Of a stretch of 64,000 nucleotides of DNA, positions 1 through 13,957 are shown in pieces (the stretch's first letter is position 1; the number at the start of each line of letters is the position of its first letter). Source of the DNA: Chlorella sorokiniana (Eukaryota > Chlorophyta > Trebouxiophyceae > Chlorellales > Chlorellaceae). The position numbers and the translations under genes were made by a program. Below the pieces are notes generated by a model. The model was not told the origin of the DNA. It was given only the letters and a program-made list of their open reading frames with translations, and did not search any database. The stretch lies in assembly GCA_025917655.1 (NCBI GenBank), contig CP084610.1, forward strand, positions 1,860,001 through 1,924,000, written 5' to 3'.

Positions 1-2450
1 CCTCGCCAAACAGGAAGCGCAGCATGGGCAGGTCGGCGGCGTCTGCGCGGCCAGGAAACGCACAGCGCGACAAGGATCAGGGCCGGAGGAAGCGGGGTTT
101 CCCCCAGGGGGAATCAGAGTGAGGAAGCAGCCCAGTGCGTCATTCAAGCTTTGGAGCCAGTCCCTGTCAGCGCGGCCACCAGCATCCATGCGGGAACGAT
201 GGCGGCGCACCTGCTTCGCTGACCCGGCGGTACAGGTAGTCCAGCAGGTCTGTACCGCGAGGAAAGCCCTCCTGCCACCTCCGCCGCTTCCCTTGGGCTG
301 CCTGCTGCTGGCCAGCACCGAGCTCCCAGGCTGCCTGCTGCTGGCCCTCGGCATCATCGAGAATGGCTGATTGTGGTTGCTCGTGGGCGGGTGGCCCCGC
401 AGCTTCAGGGCAGCACCAGCACAGCTCCGCCAGCGAGCGCAGCTGCAGCTGCAGCCGCCGCGTGTGCAGCGCCACCTGCAGCAGCGAGGGCGTGCGGCGG
501 CGGAAGCAGACGGCGCCCACAGCGCCGTCGCCCGGCGACCGCCGCTCCACCCACGGCCGCCCCTCCTGCTGCTCCAGCTGCTGCAGCGCGGCTGCCTGAC
601 GCTGCAGCACCGACGCAACACCCGCGGCAAAGGCCTGCTGCACGGGGTCTCTGCCGCTGGCTGGGGTGCGGCTGGCGGCGCTGGCGCCGCCGTGGAGAGC
701 CGCCACAAACCCCTGCAGGCGCTGCCGCAGCTGCCCTGCAGCTGCCAGCGAGCGCAGCATGCCCGCCACGCTGGCCCGGGAAGCGCCCCAGGCGCCGCCA
801 GCAGCGCCTGCAGGCGCAGCAGCGCCGCCGCCACCCCCTGCAGCGCCAGCAGGGCCGCCGCCGCCAGCTCAGCCTCTTCCAGGCTCCACAGCGGGCTGGG
901 GGGCCCTGGCTGCTGCCCCCGGCTGCACCGCTGCGGTTGGCGGCGGCACCAAACAGGCCTTGAGGCTCCACGGAGTCTGCAGAGGCGGCGTCTCCACCGT
1001 CTGAAGCGCCCTCCCAATCTGCCGTGCCCGCCGCAGCGTCCGCCGCAAACAGTGTGCAGCTGCCGGGCTCGTCCCCATGCTCAGCAGGCTCAGTGGGAGG
1101 CCCAGCGGGCGCGGCGGCGCCCGCGCCGCCCGTCCCGCTGCAGCGTTGATAGAGAGCCGGGCACCGGGAGCCAGGCGGCGGCGCAGGGTGGCGGTAGCGA
1201 CGGCGCGGCGGCTGGGCTCCAAACAGGGCGGCTGCCCAAGCCAGCAGAGAGGTCCTGCGTGGGGCGGCGAAAAAGATGCAGATCATCAGCCAGAAGTGCC
1301 TAGCGCCTTCCCAACGGCTGCCCAGCTCCTGCGCGGCAGCCGCCAGGGAGCTGGCGCAGCCACGCAGCGCTGTGCGGCACACACCTCCCCAAGACAGCAT
1401 GCTGGCCAGCCGGCAGCCGAGCGAATCAGGGAAAATGACTGCGCGGCTTGACTCGCCACCATGCACGCTGCAGCGACGGGCTTGCCTGAACGTCCTCAAT
1501 CCCGGCAAAGGCGTCCGTGGGCAGGCCGAGCTCTTCAGTAAGCAGCGCCGCCACCGCGCCGCCGCCCTGGGTGAGGGCATGCGGGTCGGGGGCCTCACAA
1601 AACACGGCCTCGGTGAGCTGCGCTGCGCCGTGCTGGGGGCCCGGCGCGGCATAGCGCGCGCTGGAAGAGCCTACAGCCGAGCTCAGGGGGCGTTCCAGGC
1701 CTGACGGCGCGGCCCGCGGAGCGTGGCGGGCAGCGTCTGCTTGGAAGGTGAAGCGGCGCTGGCGCAGCGAGGGGCGAGTGCCGGCCAGGCCCAGAAGCAG
1801 CGCCAGCAGGGCGGAGTGCTCAGACAGCGGCAGCTCCGGCGCGGCGCCCGACTCCGCCTCGGCCAGGGAGCCCAGCAGGCGGTACGATGCGCAGCTGTGC
1901 AGGGTGGACAGGGGTGGGGAAGCAGGGAGCAACAGCTGGCGTCAGGTGTGCAGCTTGCGCCACGGCGCCGAGACAGGCTTGACAGCACCCTTCAGGGGCA
2001 GCGCACGTTTGCAGCCGGCAGGAAGCGGCCTCCAGGTCGCACGCCAGGCCACCATAACCGCTCTGGCGCAGCTGCTCAGCGGCAGCAGCGAGGCCTGCGG
2101 CTGCCCGCTGCTCGCGCTCGTCGGGCGGCACATAGGGCGGCGCCGCCTCCTGCAGGCAACGGTGGCAACCGTGCTTCCACCTTCAGCTCTACCACCAGGC
2201 GACAAAGAGGCATTCCGGGCGCTGGGCAGGCCTACGCGAAGCGCTTACCGGCAGTAAACCAAGCAAGACGCTGTGCGCAGTGTCTTCAAGCTGTGGCTGC
2301 AGGCTGGCGACTAGGTCAGGGTCCCCCGTGCAGCGATCACTTGCTGCGAGGCGATGCAGCGACACAGTCGCCGCACCAGACGCCTCACTACCAAATCCTG
2401 TTCCATGCCTTCGTTTGCTGTCTCATTGAATATGCATGATTCCAGACAGC
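1..2450 (-). CDS. Gamma-tubulin complex component, GCP5-like (3' part beyond the window)
   Basis: Several minus-strand exons read as an alpha-helical, Leu/Ala/Gln-rich protein. The best segment (minus strand 769 to about 240) contains DPVQQAFAAGVASVLQRQ and, near its end, FPRGTDLLDYLYRRVSEA; the first bases of the window continue with LPMLRFLFGE. In GCP5-type proteins a 'YQAF...L' helix is followed by a 'LLxxLY' helix and then a segment before the gamma-tubulin-binding part, and the order here matches. Further exons lie at about 1930-1430 and 2440-2250, the latter ending in HSVLLGLLP before a GT donor. GCPs build the microtubule-nucleating ring that holds gamma-tubulin. The start codon was not found and the C-terminal half lies to the left of position 1. 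The family call rests on pattern only; another GCP (GCP4 or GCP6) is possible. Confidence 0.5.
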
Positions 2451-2774
2451 GATCCAGCAGGGTCAGATCGCCTGACGGCGGGAATCCGGTGCAAGAAGGT
2501 TGAGTGCAGGACAATTTGCATTCACGTTGCGTTTCACATTACGCCGCAAATATTCTAGGCCATACCGTGTATGCTATACAATCACATTATGAAGCTTGCA
2601 GAAAGTTTTGTCCTCTGCGGCACGAAGCAGGCTCCAGTTTGCACGCTAGAACAAATTCGACGTATCGAGTGACTTTGTGCTGGCAGGGCATCATGTTCAT
2701 GAGCGCCATCTCACGCTAGCAGTGCCGCCTCGCTGCCGCCACCCGCCGCCGCCGCCAAGCTCAGCGCCTCCCTG
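2451..2774. promoter_or_regulatory. Divergent intergenic region
   Basis: A gap of about 320 bases separates the leftward GCP-like gene from the rightward F-box/WD40 gene. It is clearly less GC-rich than its surroundings, especially 2510-2700, and has no convincing coding exon. It most likely holds both promoters and 5' UTRs. I see no firm TATA box. Confidence 0.4.
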
Positions 2775-5616
2775 ATGGACTCCCTGCCGGCTGACGCGCT
2801 GCACAGCGTGCTGGAAAAGCTGGATCCCGCTGGCCTGCTGGCAGCCACCTCGACCTGCCGACGCCTGCACACCGCGGCGGCGCAGGACTCGGTGCTGTGG
2901 CGCGACCTCTGCCGCCGCCGCTGGGGCGGTGGCCTCAACACGGCACTGTGGGCGCTGCCGTTACAGCCCGCGCCCCTCGCGCACCATATTTGTCATCATC
3001 AGCAGCAACAGCAGCAGCAACAGCAGCAGCTGCTGCATGGGAGGCCCAACTACAAAGCCCTGTTCCTGCGGGACAACGGCTGGGCGGCGCCGCGGTTTGC
3101 AGTACAGCGGTACGCGGGCAGCGCCTGGTCGGACGAGTTGGCGGCGGTACACGCCAGCACGGCGGACGACGGCACCACAACTGTCGCGGTCAGCTCCAGC
3201 CGTGAGCTGCGCATCCTGGAGGCAGGCCCCGAGGCAAGCGCGACGCTGCGAGTGCGGCGAGCTGCTGACGTGGCGCGCCACTCTGGCGGCGAGGTGTGGA
3301 GCGCCGTGGCGGCTGTGAGCGCTGGCCAGGGGCTGGTGGCGGCAGGCGGCTGTGGCGGCCGGCTGGCGCTGTGGCGGCTGCCGGAGGCGGGCGGCCAGGG
3401 GCCCAGCGCGCACGCCGTGCAGCCGACAGCCGTGCTGCCCTTCCCAGACCGCGAGTGAGTGGGGGTGCTGTGTTCATCCATAGCCTTATCTCATCGTCCA
3501 ATGCAGTTTGAAGTGACATGACCGCCCTTTCCAACCTCACATGCTGAATCTGCTGCCCTGCAGCTCAGGCCCTGCATTGCCCAAGGGGAAAAGAAAACCT
3601 GCTGGCGCCCCCTCCCCCTTGCAGCTGCATCGTGAGCCAGCTGCACGTGCTGCCGGGCGGCGCCCGCCTGGCGGCCCTGCACGACCCGCTGGCCGCGCTG
3701 CGCCCGACGCCGCTCGCAGCGCGCTCAGCGTGGTGGACATGGCCACCTGGCGCCAGGTGGCGCCTGCCATGTGCGACGTGCTGGACGGGTTTGAGCTGGC
3801 GGCGGCGGTGCCCGTGGGCGGCGGCGGCGGCCATGAGCTCATCGCCGGCTCGGTGCGGCTGTCCGGTGAGCCCCCTGCCTGCCTGCCTGCCTGCCTGCCT
3901 GGCTGCGTGCCTGCCTTGTTGCGCACCAAGCGGCCAATGCGGACAACGCAGCAGTCTCGCTCTTCGTGCGCCGATGCCTGCCCTGCTGTAGCCTGATTCT
4001 TGTCCAGCTCGCTTTCCACCCGGACGCCCTCCCGCCCGCTGAACTCCCGCCCCGCATCATAGGTGACCAGGCCGAGGGGTGGCCCTGCCAGCGCTGCTTC
4101 GCCGCCGTGCCTGCTGCGCTGTGCTTCCACAAGGGGCCGCCGCCGCCGCCGCGCTGTGCGTGTTCGACATGCGGGCGGCGGCGCCGCTGGTCTCGCGGTA
4201 CGCCACCCACCACCGCAGCCTGGCCCCGCACCTGGAATCCGTGCGGGAACACTTCCTGCTGACCAGCCACGCTGGCACGCCGCTGGCGGTGTGGGACCGC
4301 AGGCAAGGCCGCCGCCGCCCGCTGCTGCCGCCGCCGCCACGCCCGGCAGTGGCGCCCGCCAGCCGACCGGGGGCCCGCTCGCATGCTTCCTGCTGCGCAT
4401 GCCCTCTGTCTCCTGCACCCCACACTCTTTGCTTCCTGAGCGCACAAGGCACAGGGTGCAGCTCTGCAGTCGCTTGCCGCACCACGACGCACGCGCCGCC
4501 CCTGCAGGCAGATGAACGGGCCCGTGCACGAGGCGGCGCCGCTGCCGCGCGAGCCGTACCTGGGACCGGGCGCCGCCGACTGGCTGGCGCTGGCGCCGCC
4601 AGAGGATGGCCTGTACCCGGCCACACAGGCGCTGCACCTGACGGCCACGCACGGTGCGGCGTGGAGGGCGGGTCCTGCCTGGGGGCTGCCAGCCAGTGGG
4701 GAGCAGGGCCAGCTGTGTGCGCTGCATCCCGCTGCCCCTGTTTGTCGCCGCCTCGACTATTGGCGCGCATGGTGGGCTTCATTGCTTGCGACGATTCGAC
4801 TGCTTTCGACAACTTCTTAGCCGTGTGCTTGCTGCTGCTCCCTTGCCTCCCCGCAGACTGGCTGCTGGGGCGTGCCGACAACGGTATGTGCTGGCTCTGG
4901 GACCTTTCAGAGCGGCTGGGCTGGGCTGACGGCAGCCGCGCTGGAAGCTGGCTGCCGCCCCTCCCAGGCGGCGCTAGGGGGCGGGAGGCGAGGCCATGGA
5001 TGAGTCGGAGGGTCCCGCTGAGGGAGAGGAGGCATGGGTGCGAACCTGGGGGCCTGATGTGCCATGCACTCGCCAGCCACGGGTGCCACGCCCCTGTGGC
5101 TGACAGCAGGGGCCCCGTCGGCCGCTTTGACTGCTTATTTGCTCGCTGTTGCCTCCTGGCTGCGTAACAATTGCTCTCCTGCCTGCGCCTGCTCGTTCGC
5201 GCCCACCCAGCCCCCACCCACCACCCCGGCCGGTGGCGGCCCCCCCCCTCCCTGCAGGGCCATCTGGATGAACACGACTTCGACCGCTCGCCTCTGCCGC
5301 TCGGCTGCATCCCCACGCCCTACGAAGTCTGGTGCACGCGCGAAGGTGGGTGCACCTGCCCGCTCCGCCGCCCGGACTCTGTCCCACTCAAGCCTGCGCT
5401 GCTCCCAGCTGGCTCCAGCCGGCGCCTCTCCCCACGCTCTGCGCAGGCGCGGCGCCGCTGCACTGGCTGCCACCCCCGGCCGTCTGGCTGGCGCGGAATC
5501 GGCTGGTGGCGCTGGCGGGGCTGGAGCTGGAGGAGAAGCAGCGCATGTTTTCTGCGCATGCTCAGGGCAGTCCTTACCCCTCCAGCGCAGTGGTGGTGGC
5601 CAGCCTGCAAGGCTAG
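2775..5616 (+). CDS. F-box protein with WD40-like repeats
   Basis: The ATG at 2775 opens MDSLPADALHSVLEKLDPAG, then LLAATSTCRRLHTAAAQDS and VLWRDLCRRRW, a textbook F-box in the first 55 residues. The F-box would bind SKP1 in an SCF ubiquitin ligase. Later exons give WD-repeat-like strands: VWSAVAAVSAGQGLVAAGG with GGRLALWRLPE, SALSVVDMATW, ALCVFDMRAAAPLVSRY and TSHAGTPLAVWDRRQ, and finally DWLLGRADN and an exon ending VVVASLQG before TAG (5614-5616). Exons are approximately 2775-3452, 3621-3866, about 4030-4304, 4509-4655, 4857-4884, 5259-5346 and 5448-5616. The WD domain probably recruits a substrate, which cannot be named. The exon at 3621 needs one extra base in the CCC run at 3703-3705 to stay in frame. 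Confidence 0.75.
3875..3912. repeat. CCTG tetranucleotide microsatellite
   Basis: Six or more near-perfect CCTG units at the 5' end of an intron of the F-box/WD40 gene. Confidence 0.85.
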
Positions 5617-5825
5617 CACAGACACGGTCTGCCGGCAGCAGGGCGCCCTGCCCATCCTTGCAACGACTGTGTGTGATCGTTTGGGTTGGATGGTGCCAGA
5701 TGAGCGGGTTGCCCGCCCTGCAGGGAGAGCCTGTGCTGGGGGCGGGGACGGTACAATTGTGCCAGGCTGGACCCACACGCATTTGTGTCGGTGTTTGACA
5801 GGCGCAAGCAGATTTCATTGCCGCA

Positions 5826-6412
5826 ATGACCGAGTTAAGATCCCGAGGCGGGGCCAGCGACGCGTGCGTCTTGCGATTTAATAACGAGCGCAGCGCTGGC
5901 GTGTTAGTTTTCTGGCTCGATTATGACGGCAAGGCGGTAAGCATTCACTCCGCAGATTGCAGCCCGACAAATGAGGTGAGCACTGCGGACCCCCTTCCCC
6001 CAGCCGCTGCCACTGCCCGCCACCACTGCGTCCACCGCAGGTGCCCTATGGCGTGATACCGGCTGGCAACAGCGTGGAACAATGTGAGGCCGCCTGTTGC
6101 GCATGCATGCTGGCATGATTGCATGCACCCGATGCCTGCGCTTGTTGTGCCAGGCCATGAGCGCCGTGTGCCTGGGCCGCCGCCGCTGCAGCCACCTTCA
6201 CGGGCCATGCATGGCGGCTGTGTGACGAGGCCACTGGGGCAGCGCTGGCTGAGTATGTAGGGACCTCGGCGATTGTTACCTTGCAAGGAGACGGCAGCGT
6301 GCGGGTGGCGTCCACATCAGCGGCCTCGCTGGAAGGCTTCGCTGAGCCCGGAGGCGGGGCGGCAGTGGAGGAGGCAGCAGATGGGAGCGATGCTGGCTCA
6401 GAGCAGGCGTGA
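5826..6412 (+). CDS. VHL beta-domain protein (small, stand-alone)
   Basis: Three exons (5826-5975, 6041-6083, 6192-6412) with GT-AG junctions join into an open frame of 414 bases, 137 residues. Exon 1 has LRSRGGASDACVLRFNN and LVFWLDYDGKAV, which aligns with the opening strands of the von Hippel-Lindau beta domain (human: VIFCNRS...VWLNFDGEP). Exons 2 and 3 join to give VPYGVIPAGNSVEQSTFTGH and AWRLCDEATGAALAEYVG, the 'PG..s..qTy..H.W.l.d' half of the same sandwich. The last 35 residues are acidic and Ala/Gly/Glu-rich. In animals this domain binds hydroxyproline peptides within a ubiquitin ligase. No alpha (elongin-binding) domain follows here, so the ligase role cannot be assumed. TGA at 6410-6412 is followed almost at once by TGTAA. 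Confidence 0.8.
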
Positions 6413-6417
6413 CACGG

Positions 6418-6422
6418 TGTAA
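6418..6422 (+). terminator. TGTAA polyadenylation signal
   Basis: TGTAA lies 6 bases after the VHL-domain stop codon. TGTAA is the usual poly(A) signal of green algae; its closeness to the stop would give a very short 3' UTR. Confidence 0.5.
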
Positions 6423-7022
6423 CCGCGACCTGTAATTGCTGCTGCAAAGAAATCTGCAAGTACATCACCATATTTGATGCATGGTGAACCCACACACAGT
6501 GTACGGTGGGCCGGGCATCAGCAGCAACGACAGCAATGTGGCGATGCGTGCGCAGGTTGCAGATGTGCATTCTGGCTCCTCAAGCAAGGGCTAGCGGCCA
6601 GCACAGCGAGGGAGAGGTCCTGCAGCGCAAGGGGCCGCAGCTGCTGCAGGCTGCTGGTTCACACACCATCATGACAGGTGGCGGCGCTGCTGGCTGGAAA
6701 GGAGCGCTGCCATGTGGTGGCAGCAGCTTCTGGGGCGGATTGAGACCATGCTGGAACACTTGGGCGCCTTGTGCTCTTGGGACAGCTAACCAATCATCTA
6801 AGAAGGCTTAGCTGGGGCGCCCAGCCTACCTGTGAGTGCTAGGCTCTGTTCTTGGATAAGCCCTCTCGACCTGCCTTGCTCGCATCCTTGCTGCTCCTCT
6901 GGCAAGCAGCATGCCAGTCTGTAGCCATCATGCCGCAGCAGGCAGCAGCGGATCCCTGGGTGAAGCAGCAGTGGCGGTGGATCCGGCGTCTCCGCCCACC
7001 CCGCAGAAGACGCTCTGCCTGA
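6423..7022. other. Intergenic stretch, no gene supported
   Basis: Short open frames occur here, but none has family motifs or a sensible splice context. It probably contains the promoter and perhaps the first exon of the following F-box-like gene, whose start codon was not found. Confidence 0.4.
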
Positions 7023-9495
7023 AGAGGCCTGCTGCTCTGCCGCAGCCGCCCAACTGCGAGACGTGGAGCCGATTCAGAGCTGCCCAGAGAGCTGCAGCAG
7101 CGCATCCTGGCCTTGGCGGTGAGGCTCGGCCCGGCATCTTCCCTCCGCCCTGTCACCGCTTTATCCACAACCGCGCGGATTTGCTCGCAGAATGTCCCGA
7201 AACGGTCCTCAACCTCACTCTGCAGGATGTGTTGGAGGGGCTGCAGCCGCGGGGAGACCAGGGGCACTCCCCGCCCGTGAGGCCGCCCGCCGCCACCGCA
7301 CCCTGTGCCTGCTCAGCCGCGCGCACCGGCAGGCGGCGCGGCTGGTGTCGCCCGCGTGAGCCTGGACTGGGCTGAGGAGCCTCGTAGGGCAGGAAGCACG
7401 TATGACCCGCTGGCAGCCCTGGCCTGGGCGAGCACAGGTGAGTTCGCCCCTTAACCAGTCATTGTCGCATCGCAGCTGGGTTTATGCATTTGCTCAAAAA
7501 TATTACAGGGGAGTCCACCCTTTGCACAGCGGCGGGCCTGCACCTTCCCCTGCTCTGCATGCTCGATAGCAGCCCTGCATGTGTTGTCCGCAGTGGGCGC
7601 CAGCCTGGCGAGCGTGCACGCACCGCTCTGCGGGGCCGGCTTCCTGCGCTGGTGCCGCGGGTTGGCAGGGAGGGCCGTCGCCGCCTCGCTCAGCAGGCTG
7701 GAGGTGCTCACCCTGGCTTCGCAGCACGGCGGCTACCCAAACACTTTCACCGGTGAGGGGACCGGTTTGATGCGCCTTCACACCTATGAAAATCTCAGAT
7801 TAGCCCGCCATGAAGTCTGGCCAAAGCACACTGTAGTCGCTGCTCGAGGTTTCTGATTAGGGGGACAATGACCGGCGCCTGGCGGCAGACATCATGCAAT
7901 GCCCCCCTTCTCCTGCCCATGCTGCAGCCGCTGAGCTGCCGCCGCTGCCCCGCCTAACCACTCTGCACCTGCTGCACTACTCTCGGCTGGAGCTGGCAGG
8001 TCGGCCGCGGGCTGCTGCTCCCCAGGCAGGGGAGGTGGGCAGCCGCCAGCCAGACCTCTTGCGGCTGTTCCTTGACCTGCACTGCAGCTGCAGAGCGTCG
8101 CCGCACGTCAGTGCACGCACAACTCTGCCAGGTGTGCGTGCGGCTCCCTCCCTGCAGACCTGCCGCCCACTGTGCGCGAGGTTTCGCTGATTCCTGCCGG
8201 CAACCCGCTGCGCCAGCTGGGCAGGCAGTCCCGCACGCACCTGACGGGCGGCACGCTGGCCCCGCTGGGCTCGCTGCCCCCGCCGCCTGGCCTCCCTGCG
8301 CCTGCACAGCGGCGACGTGGGGGCAGCGGCGTGTACTTCACCTCCGAACTGGGTGACCCCCTCGCCGCTCACCCTCCTCTGCTGCCTGAGCTGGCAGCTG
8401 AAGCTGCGCCATTGAGTGGTGGCTCACCACTCTCTCAACTCCTCCTGAATTTGCGCACATCTCGCATCAGGTGGCATCATCTCGCGTCACAGGTTGTTTC
8501 CACACCTATAGTTTACACTGAGCCCTCCCTTGCCACCTGCTTGGCACCCGCCCCCCCCCAGTGCTGCTGCTGGATGTGCAGCGCCTCTGCGCCTGCGCCT
8601 CTTCGGTGGAGGTGGCGGGCATGGGCATCGCGCTGGCTCTGCCGGCGGCGCTGCAGCCGGCGCCGCCGCCTGACGGGCCGGGCGCCATGCCCAGCGTTGG
8701 TCTGCAAGAGGAGCAGGCCTGCTGCGTCGCCCTGGCACACGCCTTCCTGAGCAGCGGGCGCAGCAGCTGGTGCTGCAGCCAGCGGGCGCTTGCCGCCCGC
8801 TGCTGCTTGGTGCTCCGCCCGAGGACGGTCGTGCGGACTCGGGCCGGGGGTGGCTGCCTCCGCAGGCGCCGCCGAATGCCGGCTCGGCGCACTTTGATGA
8901 GGTCGCGGTGTCGACAGCTGCGCATGCCTACCTGGCAGCCGCGGGGCAGTATGCCGCCGCCATGCAGGCGCTGCAGCACGCGGGCTGGCTGCGCAGCTGG
9001 CAGGTGGACCGCTACAGCGCCGCGCCAGCTGAGCGCGACGTGGCGGCGGCCGCCGCAGACGCCCGCACCGTCGTCTGGCGCCCAGCCGAGGGCGCCGACC
9101 TGCTGAAGCTGCTGCCGGGCAGCCTGACGGTGGCGCAGCGGCGGCACATGGCGGTGGATGCCCCTGTGAGGCTGTGGAGCGCAGCGCTGGGCGTTGTGGC
9201 CAGCGCACGGCTCGTGCGGCGCCCTGACGGCGGTTGGAAGGATGTGTGCCCGCCACCAGTGCTTTCAGTCAGAACATTATTTACCCTGCTATGCATCTGG
9301 GCCTTCACAGCTTGCCCTCTTGCCAAACCTCCATACTTATTCTCTGCTGTTCGGTTGCCGTTGCCGTGTTGCTCGCTGGTGCCTTTCTGCTGTCAAGAGC
9401 AGCTACTGAAACCGCTTACAGGTCAGGTCAAGGCGCATGGCCAGAAGAAACGAGTCATTCCGTTGGTAATGAGCAGTGCTGGGTTCCTACGCTGA
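7023..9495 (+). CDS. F-box-like protein with a leucine-rich middle (start and end uncertain)
   Basis: The first clear exon (about 7023-7121) contains ELPRELQQRILALA before a GTGAGG donor and is followed by LCLLSRAHRQAARLVSP, together a weak F-box. Later exons give LSRLEVLTLASQHGG, LPPLPRLTTLHLLHYSRLE and DLPPTVREVSLIPAGNPL, which look like degenerate leucine-rich repeats. The C-terminal part includes AHAYLAAAGQYAAAMQALQ and VVWRPAEGADLLKLLPGS, with no family I recognise. It is probably an SCF adaptor. The frame needs one extra G at 8756-8758. Coding beyond about 9240 is doubtful: the last open frame, ending near 9495, is unusually hydrophobic and may be intron or UTR. Confidence 0.5.
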
Positions 9496-9658
9496 GCCCT
9501 TGGCCGCGCCCACTTGCACCTCACAGGGCTCGTCCGGCCTCAGGCACCGCGCCGCCTTGCCGGCGGCGCGGCAGCTAGAGGCGCGCCTCGGCGGCGCGCC
9601 GTTGAAGGGGAGCGGGGGGCCGCGGGAGGCGGCCGCTCCGCTCTGCCCGCCATTGCGC

Positions 9659-12713
<3,055 letters not shown>

Positions 12714-13957
12714 TTTGGCGGGCCTCGCTTCAAACTCTTGATCGGTAGGCGGGGCCTGAGCGAGCTGTCTGGGTGTGATGCAGCTTGAACAAGCCGCTAC
12801 AGCGAGCAACAAGTGCCTCCGGCGAGGCGGGCCAGGCCTCTGTGCCCTGGGGCTCGCCGCCCTTTCCTGCCGCCGGCTTTCCAGTCGGCATGCGCCACTC
12901 AGGACCTTGCCACGGGGGCATGGAGGCGGTGCGCACCCCCATCTCAAGAGATGACGATGCTCGTTGGTGTCTGGGTGTCGACCAGGCAGGAGGGTCTCCT
13001 GTCCAGTGTTGCTGCTCAAAGTGCGGCGTGGACTACGCCACGCTGGACTGGCGCTAGTCGGAGGCCTGTGACCACTCAGAATGGCTCCCTGGTGCCTCGG
13101 TGACACCATTCGTATTATAAAGGTGCAGCCAATGATCAGAGCTGCTGAGATAGGGGGCAACAGAAGCAGTCCACGGCAGCAGCTTTCATCAGGCAGGGGC
13201 TGGCTGTGAGGCTACGCCACTCACGGCCGAGGGATGGGGAGCGATGTGGTTGCACTGTGATGGGAATGCCACTCCTACTCAGACCCTCCTACTTGCCTAC
13301 TACTTTAAATGAGCCCCTCCACATGCGTGCAAAAGTTGAGATGCAGGTGCAGCTGCTGGACCATCCGCCCTTCGGCAAGCGGGGGCCTTCTCTGCGGCAG
13401 TTGACCCGCTCGAGCAGCTCCATTGGGGCTGTTTGAGTAGTTTGCCCAACCCCTTCCCTACGTTCGCCCACACGCCGGCCAGCGCGGTAACTATATAGGC
13501 TGCATGATCTCGGAGGGCGGGCGGAGCGTGAGGGGCTGGCACTGCCTGGCGCCTGCCTCCAGCTGTCTGCGGGCTGTTGACCGGCGGCTGTGCTGTTCAG
13601 CCCGCCCTGCATGCAGAGGACCGGGTGCACCTGTCAGAGGGATTCAAAGATGGAGATTTCACCAAATTGCCCCCCCCAAAGACCCCACCTTCACGTTGCT
13701 GCACCTGAACTGGCCCCTGCGCTGCGGAGGGGTACAGGGGGTCGTACCGCGGTGCAGGCATCCATCCGCCTGCGCTCAAAATTCATGGAGCCCAGCAAGC
13801 CCGGCGCGATCCGCCTTTGCCTCAACTTCCAACCCGCAACCTCTCCCACGTTCTGGACCCTCCTTGAACGTGAACCCACGGGAGGCTCAGCCAAGCCGCT
13901 ATCCCCCACCCACGTTTCACGTGCAGTCACCAAATGGCCAATCACCAGTGTCAGTGA
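12714..13957. promoter_or_regulatory. Divergent region between beta-tubulin and a PP2C gene
   Basis: About 1.2 kb lies between the beta-tubulin ATG (leftward) and the presumed start of the PP2C gene (rightward). It has no exon I can support. TATA-like motifs occur at about 13117 (TATAAAG) and 13492 (TATATAG), both in the plus orientation and therefore not obviously placed for tubulin. The tubulin promoter should lie in the first few hundred bases. Confidence 0.4.

Noticed and set aside
405-1652. 415-residue minus-strand open frame rich in Arg/Ala/Cys
   Set aside because: Its right part overlaps real GCP-like exons in another frame. The Arg/Cys/Trp-rich left half is what GC-rich DNA gives when read out of frame.
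12714-13957. Small ORFs after the tubulin start (for example 13504-13965)
   Set aside because: They have no homologous motif, Pro/Ser-rich out-of-frame composition and no splice logic, and are best explained as promoter and UTR.
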